Assembly (NCBI GenBank): GCA_949752735.1
Contig: OX457041.1
Span: forward strand, 28,743,900-28,807,899
DNA: 64,000 bases
Origin: Lumbricus terrestris
Lineage: Eukaryota > Annelida > Clitellata > Crassiclitellata > Lumbricidae
Reading direction: 5' to 3'
The notes below the pieces were generated by a model. It worked only from the letters and a program-made list of their open reading frames with translations, was not told the origin of the DNA and ran no database searches. Shown here one piece after another: positions 54,233 to 62,697 of this stretch. The position numbers were made by a program, and so were the translations under genes. Position 1 is the stretch's first letter. Each line of letters opens with the position of its first letter.

Positions 54233-54447
54233 GAGAATAGGCGAAAGAAAGAATGGAAATCGACAGCAGAAACAACAAATACAGACAGTGACGACAAAGA
54301 AAAGGAAAGAAATACATCAGAAATCAAGGACTGAGAGAATAGGCGAAAGAAAGAATGGAAATCGACAGCAGAAACAACAAATACAGACAGTGACGACAAA
54401 GAAAAGGAAAGAAATACATCAGAAATCAAGGACTGAGAGAATAGGCG
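54233..54447 (+). repeat. Right-edge monomers with the AATAGGCG variant
   Basis: The last three starts of the TTGACGAAAG segment (near 54236, 54338 and 54440) all read ATAGGCGAAA, a variant I do not see elsewhere in the array. The array ends in the third one. Confidence 0.75.
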
Positions 54448-54490
54448 AAATCGGGGTGATTCTGGTTTTGGGGAAGCAATTGTGAAGAGG

Positions 54491-54518
54491 ACGCTCGTGA
54501 GGCGCGCAACACGAGCGT
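54491..54518. repeat. GC-rich 9-bp hairpin at the array edge
   Basis: ACGCTCGTG (54491-54499), a 10-nt GC-rich loop, then the exact complement CACGAGCGT (54510-54518). It lies about 45 bp beyond the end of the satellite in otherwise AT-rich flank. Confidence 0.7.
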
Positions 54519-55587
54519 GAATGGGGAGGGGTATGTGGAGGGAGATGTTCCTTGTCCCTATCTGAAACTTTTGGACTTTCCACATCACAAGGTTTAAGCT
54601 TTAAGCTGTCAACTTTGCAAAATAGGCGTTGCCTACTTTTTCAGTGCTGATAATAGAGTGGCCTAAAACTTAATTATAACATTAAAAATTATTATTATTA
54701 TTATTATTATTATAAGCTATACTTGCAATAATAATTTATTTTTGATTTTTTTTAATGTATTAATACCCTTTTAAGTTGTCATTTTAGTCATATTATTGAG
54801 TTATTTCAGTAGACCTTCTGATAATATGAGTGTTTTGAGATTTCATTATATATATACATACATATATTATATATATAAATTATGATTATAATTACAATAA
54901 TGATTTCTTGATGTATTGAGTTCAGCAGCTCAGTTCTGCTGCTGCAGGGTAATTATTATGAATAACTGCAGACGTTAGTATAATTACCGGTACCGAATAT
55001 AAGCTGACTTTTAGCAATGGAATCAGATTATCCCCGTTTCCAAGATGGTTCTAACTTGCTGACTAGGTCACACTTTGCAGAAATTAAACAAATGCTACAG
55101 AAACCAACCTAGAACTAGTAAACTACCGGCACCAAAATAGGTAAGCTATGTAGTAATGATGTTGTTTTACTTGATGTTCAAGGAGCAAAACATTTTGAAA
55201 TTTGACAGTTTGAAATTCGAAAGAGAAGCCATTTTGTTGTACAAAGAGATAATTTGTGCAGATATTAGACCCAATATTAGACCTGTTAGGTGTAATATTT
55301 GTAACATGATAATATCATATATTATAATAGTAAATAATAAATTAGAATCATTTGGTAGTAAATAATATCACAATATATTATAACAGTTTATGTAATAGCC
55401 TACAATGATGTAAACAACAACTAAAAATTATTATAATTTTGTTAAATTTTTCTGGATAGGACGTCATCTCTGTTATTTTAGTTGGAAAAAAAAGTATTTG
55501 TACAAATATAAAGTAAGTTATATTCACTGTAATATGAGAGTGTCATATACTATAACAGTAAATAATTGCATTATAGTCACAATCGAC
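54519..55587. other. AT-rich flank, no gene recognised
   Basis: Contains an ATT microsatellite, a TATATA/CATA run (about 54847-54880) and a small CAGCAG/CTGCTG fold-back near 54925-54947. A 24-bp segment starting TCATATA at 55315 recurs at 55543 with two differences. Short frames here show no family resemblance. Confidence 0.5.
54688..54713. repeat. (ATT)n microsatellite
   Basis: About eight uninterrupted ATT units. Confidence 0.9.
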
Positions 55588-55639
55588 CATCATCCACATG
55601 TGTATGCTGACGACACCCAATTATTTTATACCAGTGAAT
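55588..55639 (+). pseudogene. Isolated LINE reverse-transcriptase active-site fragment
   Basis: Seventeen codons read HHPHVYADDTQLFYTSE and then a stop. YADD with preceding H.. and following TQLF is the catalytic palm motif of CR1/L2-type LINE reverse transcriptases. No further RT similarity can be followed on either side, so only this conserved core of an old insertion remains recognisable. The LINE C-terminal remnant at 57.1 kb has the same orientation and could be part of the same element, separated by later insertions; in intact relatives the two motifs are roughly 300 bp apart, here about 1.6 kb. Confidence 0.65.
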
Positions 55640-57089
55640 AAAATTAAGTCATTAGCTCTTTTATTTTGCGCTGAAATAAGACGTAAAATTATATCTAAAT
55701 ATGAAACAAGAAAAAGTCTGAAGGACATTTCAGTATAATTGAATATAAATTACAAACTGTAGAGTGTAGAATCAATTATTTACATTATAAAAAGCAGGCA
55801 CAATTATATAATTAGAATGGAGGACACCAAACGTTAAACAAATGGACAATGTTGCAAAAACAATTAATAATTAGCAATAAGCTTATAATTAATTCATTTC
55901 AAAATAAAATTCACATAATTCTAGAGGTTAGAATTGAATCAATTGTAAGTCTTATATATATTTAGAAGAAGGTTAACACTATAAACTAAGTACAGTAGCT
56001 AGTAAAGTACGGTTATTTAGCCTCAGTGTCTAATAAAAGTGAAACTTACATTTTTGCTTTATGTAAATTCACTTTCTTGCTTTTGTGTTTAAAAAATTGT
56101 CTATTGATGCTGAATAATCGAGTGATGAATCAATATTAAATTCGATGAATATTATTTTGTGCCAGCCCAATAAGACCATCTTGTATCTTTGTTGAACACT
56201 TTGGTTGAACGTATACTTAACAAGTTTGAATTTTGAAAAACTACAGCTGCCACAGTGACTGGTATTGTTAATAAGATGTATAAAACGGTCATGCCATTTG
56301 GAAACACGTCTGGCAATCGGTTCTCGTATATTAGATTATTATATTCAAATATTCATTTTAAAAAATTAGAATAATGAAAATGATATAGGCTAGCCTAGAC
56401 TAGAGTGGACTGAACTGCCGATTAACTACTTCCGGAAGAACTTATGGTTAAAACGTAACGGTGAACTCTACCTTAATAGAACATAATATATTACACCAAT
56501 AATATGCAGTAGTACTTCCATGAAGCAAATAAGAATTAGGCAATAAGCCAATGTAGTTTCATTTATGAGTTTTCAAAAAAATTGCTTATGTTTATCAAGC
56601 AAAATTGGCAGCCCCTGCGAATCTACGGCCTTAGGAGGCGGCCTAGTTTTTCTAACAGATAAACCGGGCCTGAGGGAAGCAAGTACAGCATATTTAGACA
56701 TAGATAAGGCTACAGGTATTTGCTTAATATTATTATAGCTGACTTAGTGTTAGTGGATAAAGCTTTAATTCCTTGCAGCTAGATTATAGGCTACATCTTT
56801 ACAAGTGTGACACCCAGGTCACTGAATATTCTTTATTACTGCTTTGGTGATCAATAAAGTTGATTGTTTGATTTATATTTGATTGAGATTTGATTCGTCA
56901 CAAGATTGTTTTTCTCTGGCGTTTTCTCGTGAGAGTGTTTATTTTCATTCAGGTTATCTGTCAAATGTCTAACCCGCATCATTAAATACAGACAGTTTTA
57001 TAAATGATCCTAATTAAGCTTAGAACGTTTTCCTGGTGAGACCGTCAGCTCGGGTATCTGTCGAAAATCGGCATGAGGGTGCAGGTAGT
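55640..57089. other. AT-rich intergenic DNA, no gene recognised
   Basis: No ORF with family features, RNA gene or tandem repeat is visible. A 19-bp segment at 56803-56821 is the reverse complement of 57166-57184. A GC-richer patch at about 56608-56690 has the look of a transposon remnant but I cannot name it. Confidence 0.45.
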
Positions 57090-57770
57090 GTCGGAAGCTA
57101 AGTCGTGGAAGATTTGTCGTCATAATATTCTCTGCACTGGTAGGAATAGGTTAGAGTCCGCAACATGACCTGGGTGTCACACTTAACCGGAAACTTACAT
57201 GCACAACGAAGTCTCTCCAACAGATGTCAACTTAATTAGTCTATGGAAAATGTTACTATCAGCTTCGCCAGCTCCGAGTGGTTGCTCGGGCTCTTTCTCA
57301 CTTGGCACTAGTTGTTCTTGTGCACAGGCCTACGTTTGTTAGCCTACTACTATAGGCTACTAGCCAAATTGACCATTATTGTTGCTCGATACTCGCTGGC
57401 CAAACTAGTTGCCTCCACCTTGGAGTCCTTGGACAATTAGGTTGGGTTATACGCTCCACTGCTCGACTCATTGGCCAAATTCCCAAATTTTCCTATCTCT
57501 GCCTACATATGTGATGTGTTGCACTGGTTGACTATAGCCCAACGCATCTCATATCGAATTGCTGTTCTGGTTTCATGCTGCATCCTTGGCTGCGCTCCAT
57601 CTTACCTGTGCAATCTCTGTCGTCCAGTCTCTGACGTTGAAGTGCGTTGCGCTTTTCACTCTACTATGAAGGGACAACACCTATTTCCATGGACTTGCTT
57701 AGCTGCCAGGCAATGCTGAGCTTTCTCGGTTGTAAGGCCGTCCATTTGGAATGACCTTTAGAACTTCAAA
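57090..57770 (+). pseudogene. Decayed CR1/L2-like LINE C-terminal region
   Basis: Conserved LINE blocks appear in order but in shifting frames. DLGVTLNRKLT is at about 57167, a decayed stretch ending LAKLTIIVARYSLAKL is around 57363-57410, and SAYICDVLHWLTIAQRISYRIAVL then APSYLCNLCRPVSD run from about 57498. QHLFPWTCLAARQ is at about 57674 and, after a stop, AFSVVRPSIWNDL ends with another stop near 57768. Order and spacing fit the region after the RT palm in CR1/L2 LINEs. Frameshifts and stops make it a pseudogene. The long frame 57471-57719 is only the best-preserved part and its Met is not a true start. Confidence 0.8.
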
Positions 57771-57839
57771 GTGGCGTTTATTGCATCTGACCAATAATCA
57801 GAGTCTGAAGTGTCCAATTTATTACAATCTCTCCCAAAT

Positions 57840-58222
57840 AAGCAGTGCGAATTTGAGCCTACACCTACCGCCCTACTGAAAGAGTGTTTTGGAACAAACT
57901 CCCGTCAGCACTACGTCAAACTTCCGACCCATCATACGAAATCACCAAAACTCCACCTTTCGCTATCCCCCACAGGTCTTTCACTCAAAACTGAAAACAT
58001 TGCTCTTTCACAAATCCTATCCTGATTCTTCCACTTCTCCTCACATCCCTCGCCATTTCAACTCTAAACATCACCCAACTTAGCAGTCCATCTATCTGCC
58101 TACCTGACTTTCCGGACTTGACCCGCTGCCTATCGATTTTGTTTTGATTAAGCGTCTGTGAATAGGCTGGTTCCCGTGATTTGACTGTTGTGGGCGCTGT
58201 AGAAGTCTCGAGATTACGATTA
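57840..58222 (+). mobile_element. LINE 3' end of the same family as the array insertion
   Basis: Shifting frames give VFWNKLPSALR at about 57883 and FHSKLKTLLFHKSYP at about 57977, equivalent to WNDLPAEFR and FHSKLKTLLFKNSYP in the array LINE. A 3' UTR follows and ends GGCGCTGTAGAAGT, then GAGATTACGATTACGA at about 58210-58225. The array LINE ends with GGCGCTTTAGAAATT and the same GATTACGATTACGA tail, so both belong to one family. The WND.L motif occurs twice in succession (57750 and 57883), so this piece and the preceding remnant may be separate insertions. Confidence 0.78.
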
Positions 58223-58239
58223 CGAATCATACTAGATGT

Positions 58240-58342
58240 GGGACCCGGCGTTGCCCGGAAAATGGTGGGTTTTCGACCCTAGATCTACTCCTCTGGGGTA
58301 CCCGGCGTTGACCGCTAAATTTCGGGTTTTCGCCAACCCTCC
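58240..58342. repeat. Two tandem copies of a GC-rich CCGGCGTTG motif
   Basis: GGGACCCGGCGTTGCCCGG (from 58240) is followed by GGGTTTTCGACCCT. About 57 bp later GGGTACCCGGCGTTGACCG (from 58296) is followed by CGGGTTTTCGCCAACCCT. The two halves are diverged direct repeats. They begin right after the LINE tail and a CTAG. On the minus strand the repeat gives the duplicated peptide FSGQRRVP. Confidence 0.65.
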
Positions 58343-59440
58343 ATCCCACTCCGCTTCCCCCCAAGAAGCCAAACATGACTCCCCCGGCGGGGTGGGTGTG
58401 TGCTGACTGTGGGTGTTGGCTCTGGTCGCTCTCTATCTCTAGCTGCAAGGTTTGATGTGTTAAGATGCGAAATTGCGTGAATACATGAAAATAGCAAAAT
58501 TTCTGCTTTTCGTCCCCATGCAGGCCCCCGTGGTGAGAGATATTCACAAACCCCTCCACTGGGTTGTTCTGGTGGCCAATAGCCGGGAAACTGTATACTC
58601 GTATAATTATGGACAAACACACACGCGCATCCACATTCTCCTTTCTCTGTGGTTTCTGCACTGCATGAGAGAGCCTATTAATAACTTGCTTAATACGATT
58701 AATGCAGGTTGTCTGTTCTGTTAGTATAGCCTAGTTAAGATTTCTGTGATCTGCGTTTTTGAGAATATTACTGTTTCAACTGCATAATTGTACACTGTAA
58801 CCGATTGTGGTTTGTCAATTTCTAAATGACAATTATTATTACAATACATGCGAGAGGCGAGAATGACGTCAAGACATGACATGTCGAATTGTCCTTTGCT
58901 GATTGAAATGGCGATGCGAGTTTATGTGCAACGGTAAACATGGCTTATTAAATCTGTATAGTTGCTAGGCTCTATTTATAAGCGTCGAATTAAAATGCTC
59001 ATAGCTCGGGTTTTAAAGTGAATTGAGAGCTGAAAATTGTCGCGCTGACATACAATTCGCATAAGAAGTTTTTTTTAAATGTTTCGTGATTCAAATGCAT
59101 ACGGTTTCAGAACCTTTACTGGGACAGACATGCACACAGATACACTAACATTCTGCTTTATGGTATAAAATAATAGTAAATAATATCTTGGTATATTATG
59201 GCACTTCATGCAAAACAATGATACAAATAGCATATGAAAACCATTATGATGTGGTCAAATTTGTTGGGGAATGCCTTTTTGGGGAGGGAAACTTCCCCCA
59301 GAGAAGAGACGTCTAGATTAAACACTGGTAGCGCCGTGATCATGTCACTATTATGTATTGATTTGTCCACGGTTTTCTCATGTAACCCTACACCATGATT
59401 GTGCCAGGGTTTAGTCACAATAACTGCACAACTGCTTATA
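58343..59440. other. Probable transposon-derived DNA, no gene recognised
   Basis: The minus-strand frame 58227-58661 (144 codons) begins inside unique-looking sequence and ends in the duplicated GC-rich motif; I recognise no domain and would not call it a gene. DNA to about 59170 may be the body of one repeated element starting at 58225, ending in a GACAGACATGCACACAGAT stretch; this is an impression only. The 80-codon frame at 59206-59448 has no recognisable features. Confidence 0.35.
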
Positions 59441-59611
59441 ATGATCACTATACGATGAGATCATAATTAAGTCGTGACTTGACATGATGAGGTGACAACT
59501 ACATCATTTTATGCTATGATAGCTACGCAATTTGGTCCCAATTGTATCATCAATAGGCCCTACATCTCGATTTGCGTCATAATTACGTCACGATTATGTC
59601 ACTGAATTTTT
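59441..59611. repeat. Degenerate TGACG/CGTCA-rich DNA, left part
   Basis: Short motifs such as CGTCATAATTA, CGTCACGATTA and TATGTCAC recur at roughly 10-20 bp spacing in A/T-rich context. Confidence 0.5.
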
Positions 59612-60690
59612 GTGAATTTTTAAAACGCCACGATTTCTACGACTACATTACGATATCCGACATAATTAGGCCAAAGATGCTACGTGATAATAATTTACTG
59701 TGAATTTTTAAAACGCCACGATTTCTACGACTACATTATGATATCCGACATAATTAGGCTACGTGATAATAATTTATTGTGAATTTTTAAAATGCCACGA
59801 TTGCTACGACTACATTACGATATCCGACATAATTAGGCTATGTGATAATAATTTATTGTGAATTTTTAAAACGCCACGATTTCTACGACTACATTACGAT
59901 ATCCGACATAATTAGGTTACGTGATAACAATTTATTGTGAATTTTTAAAACGCCACGATTTCTACAACTACATTACAATATCCGACAAAATTAGGCTACG
60001 TGATAATAATTTATTGTGGATTTTTAAAACGCCACGATTCCTACGACTACATCACGATATCCGATATAATTAGGCTACGTGATAATAATTTGTGAATTTT
60101 TAAAACGCCACGATTTCTACGACATTATGATATCCAACATAATTAGGCTGTGATAATAATTTGTGAATTTTTAAAACGCCACGATTTCTACGACTACATT
60201 ACGATATCCGACATAATTAGGCTACGTGATAATAATTTATTGCGAATTTTTAAAACGCCACGATTTCTACGACTACATTACGATATCCGACATAATTAGG
60301 CTACGTGATAATAATTTATTGTGAATTTTTAAAACGCCACGATTTCTACGACTACAGTACAATATCCGACATAATTAGGCTACCTGGGTACGTGATAATA
60401 ATTTATTGTGGATTTTTAAAACGCCACGATTTCTATGACTATACATTACGACATCCGACATAATTAGGCTAGGCCTACGTGATAATAATTTATTGTGAAT
60501 TTTTAAAACGCCACGATTTCTAGGCCTACGACTACATTACAATATCCGACAAAATTAGGCTACGTGATAATAATTTATTGTGGATTTTTAAAACGCCACG
60601 ATTCCTACGACTACATTACGATATCCGACATAATTAGGCTACGTGATAATAATTTATTGTGAATTTTTAAAACGTCACGATTTCTGTATA
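59612..60690 (+). repeat. 79-bp minisatellite, 14 units
   Basis: Units anchored on GTGAATTTTTAAAACGCC start at 59612, 59700, 59779, 59858, 59937, 60016, 60092, 60163, 60242, 60321, 60408, 60495, 60580 and 60659. The usual spacing is 79 bp, with 71, 76, 85, 87 and 88 as variants. Other landmarks are CCACGATTTCTACGACTAC, ATATCCGACATAATTAGG and CTACGTGATAATAATTTATT. No frame stays open. Unit 6 (60016) and unit 13 (60580) share TGGATTTTT, GATTCC and a preceding GACAAAATTAGG, which points to duplication of a multi-unit block. Confidence 0.93.
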
Positions 60691-61030
60691 ATTACGTTAT
60701 AGCCGGATTACGTCACTATTGGAATGCGCTTTCGTATTTCTATCATAATGACGTCATCATTGCCCCACGAATTCGTCACGATTAGGTAACTAGATTAGAT
60801 TACGCCTTGATTTTCTACGATTAACTCATGATTCTATCAGGATTTCGTCGCATTAATAATTGTATTGTGATTAATATACTGTTACGCCACATGGCGTCAT
60901 AATTACGTCATTATAATTATGCTATGATTATCTCACGAATAGTCACAATAATTTCATCAGCACGATTAGATAAGGCCACTATTTCGTCACAATTACGTCA
61001 TAATTGCGTCATTAGTAATTATTATTATTA
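60691..61030. repeat. Degenerate TGACG/CGTCA-rich DNA, right part
   Basis: Dense CGTCA/TGACG pentamers, including a full TGACGTCA at about 60750, with intervening ATAATTA and ACGATTA. It resembles the sequence left of the minisatellite, so the minisatellite looks embedded in, or grown from, this background. It ends in an ATT run at 61017-61032. Confidence 0.55.
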
Positions 61031-61131
61031 TCATTATACATTATTAGGCCTATACAAGGCAGTCAGCTCTTTGTAAGGCGTCCTGGTAGCGGTATGGTAC
61101 GCCATGTTACGGCGCCATATAAATTTTTTTA

Positions 61132-61157
61132 ATTATTATTATTATTATTATTATTAT
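61132..61157. repeat. (ATT)n microsatellite
   Basis: About eight ATT units after a T7 run. Confidence 0.9.
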
Positions 61158-61228
61158 AACTTTGTCAGATTTGCTTCGTTATTACTTCACGAATACGTCA
61201 TGATTATGTCAAAATTGCACCATAATTG

Positions 61229-61410
<182 letters not shown>

Positions 61411-62311
61411 AACAGACAGACAGCGAAGTGACCTAACAGATAGAATCAATCCAGCTTGTGGCCATGGCACAGCGCAACGAGACAGTCTCTTAGGAAACGA
61501 ATGGCGTGGGGGTCGATTAGGAGGGCCTTGCGGTTGTTCCTCTGCGTTTGTCCTGGGGTTAGGGCGGGCCCACTGACCAGCAACGGCTTCAACAAGCGCC
61601 GTTTGGTCGCCTCCAAAATAGGCGCAACGGCCGAATAGGTAGGCTCCCATTATTTAATTTTTAAATTCCTACACTGCAATGGTCGTCATCTTGACAAACA
61701 TTTCCCATAATTTCAATGCTGAAAGATATGGCTTAAGACTTCAATAAGTCACCTCCCCATTGCTTTTGTTTTATTTGCACACTAGTGGTAGCACTTCAAG
61801 CTGTCACCTCAATGAAATTACTCATGATTTCAGTGCTCATAGACGTGGTTTAAGACAAAACAAAAGATTTCCTCCCCATTGTTCAATTTTTTACCTAAGG
61901 CATACACACGGTAATTCTTCAACTGAGATTTTAACAAAATTGTTCATTATAAATTTCTAGATTTTTATGAAATATTTATGAAACATTGGGATAGGCCTAT
62001 AGGCAGCTCGGCCACACCATAAATTTGGAAGAACGTCCCATGTCCCTCAAAGTCTCCGCCCGTGAACAGGCCTCACTAGCAGAGAGCATAGATTCTTTGA
62101 GTAAACCGGGTAGGCCTACCGGGTATTGTTACATTTTTTGGAAGAACGGTAAAAGTAGAATTTACATTTCAAAACAAACAAAAAAATTAGCTACCGCGTT
62201 TCAACGATTAAATCATAACAAAAGTATAAGTGCAAATTTATTCTGTATTATAAGTTGCTATAGTGCAGCGTTGAAATTGCCAGTGCATGAACATTTGTGC
62301 ATCTGTTGATT
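61411..62311. other. Intergenic DNA, no gene recognised
   Basis: 61440-61640 is more GC-rich than its surroundings and open on both strands (minus frame ending at 61650, about 75 codons outside the microsatellite), but I see no known domain. A 12-bp palindrome GGTAGGCCTACC is at about 62108-62119. The part near 62312 is likely to belong to the hAT-like element that ends at 62390. Confidence 0.4.
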
Positions 62312-62390
62312 TCTGAAGGCCACAGGCGACCCCTGGCAAATCGTCAGGCGACCCCCGTGGGGATCGCGACCCACAAGTTGAGAACCGCTG
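62312..62390. mobile_element. Right end of a hAT-like DNA transposon or MITE
   Basis: Read from the right end inward on the minus strand, the sequence begins CAGCGGTTCTCAACTTGTGG and continues GTCGCGATCCCCACGG. This is the characteristic CAG(T/C)GGTTCTCAA terminus with GGTCGCGA subterminal sequence seen in many hAT families. The eight bases after it (CTCTAGTC, 62391-62398) would be the target duplication; the left end and its matching octamer were not found, so the element is truncated or very diverged. Its body lies to the left, hence the transposase-like frame at 62698 is not inside it. Confidence 0.7.
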
Positions 62391-62697
62391 CTCTAGTCGA
62401 CGTCGGCCTAATCAATGCCAGAGCATGGTTCTTATGGTCACATGCATCAGTAGGGTGTGTCAATTTGAGGGGTCAAATCAAAAAATTTTGAAATTCAAAA
62501 ACGGGTAGTGATGAAAGTGTGCAGTTTTGCATGCTGAATCCAAATATAACTTCAGAAACAATTTTTATTGAGTGCTAGCTACTTCAATTTACATTTGAAA
62601 TGAGATATAATTGCATACAATTGATTTGAACATACAATAGAGCTGGGGAAAAAACTTTGGCCACACAATGTCATATCAAATGCCATTTGTCATCAAA
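62391..62697. other. DNA between the hAT end and the transposase-like gene
   Basis: AT-rich, no ORF. AGGGTGTGTCAATTTGAGG at about 62452 could be the terminus of the element that carries the minus-strand gene, but the opposite end lies outside the window. Confidence 0.4.
62564..62569 (-). promoter_or_regulatory. Candidate polyadenylation signal AATAAA
   Basis: TTTATT on the + strand is AATAAA on the minus strand, about 130 bp downstream of the stop of the transposase-like frame. The position is suitable, but the hexamer is common in AT-rich DNA. Confidence 0.4.

Larger units (their letters stand above)
436..54447 (+). repeat. 54-kb satellite array of 102-bp A-rich monomers
   Basis: A 102-bp unit repeats head to tail through the whole interval; for example the GACAAAG that opens a unit falls at 2281, 2383 and 2485. 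Dividing the length, less the LINE insertions, by 102 gives roughly 500 units. A typical unit has 55 A, 23 G, 14 C and 10 T, so purines dominate the + strand throughout and orientation never flips except in the fold-back elements listed separately. Units differ by point changes and rare short indels. The unit length is divisible by three, so stop-free frames run through many units: a Lys/Arg/Gln-rich frame on + and a Ser/Phe/Val-rich frame on -. They are broken repeatedly by point stops (AAAGTAAAGG variants) and by the fold-backs, show no gene-like start or end, and are read here as spurious. The + strand third frame is closed by a TGA in CAGTGACG and opens only in CAGCGACG variants. The organisation is that of non-coding satellite DNA; centromeric or subtelomeric location is possible but not shown. 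Confidence 0.97.

Noticed and set aside
436..54447. CRISPR array or bacterial repeat-spacer system
   Set aside because: Units are contiguous with no unique spacers, the fold-backs are at irregular kilobase spacings, and the surrounding DNA is eukaryotic.
436..54447. Telomeric repeat
   Set aside because: No TTAGGG-like or other short telomeric unit occurs; the monomer is 102 bp.
312..54588. Long ORFs on both strands within the array as real proteins
   Set aside because: They follow from a stop-free 102-bp monomer whose length is a multiple of three. Starts and ends fall at arbitrary repeat variants, both strands are equally open, and frames are cut by point stops and fold-backs.
55156..55365. 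69-codon plus-strand ORF in AT-rich DNA
   Set aside because: Short, no family features, and composition explains its residues.
56803..57184. A simple MITE defined by the 19-bp inverted repeat
   Set aside because: The right arm is part of a LINE coding block and no target duplication is visible, so the terminal-repeat reading is not the simplest.
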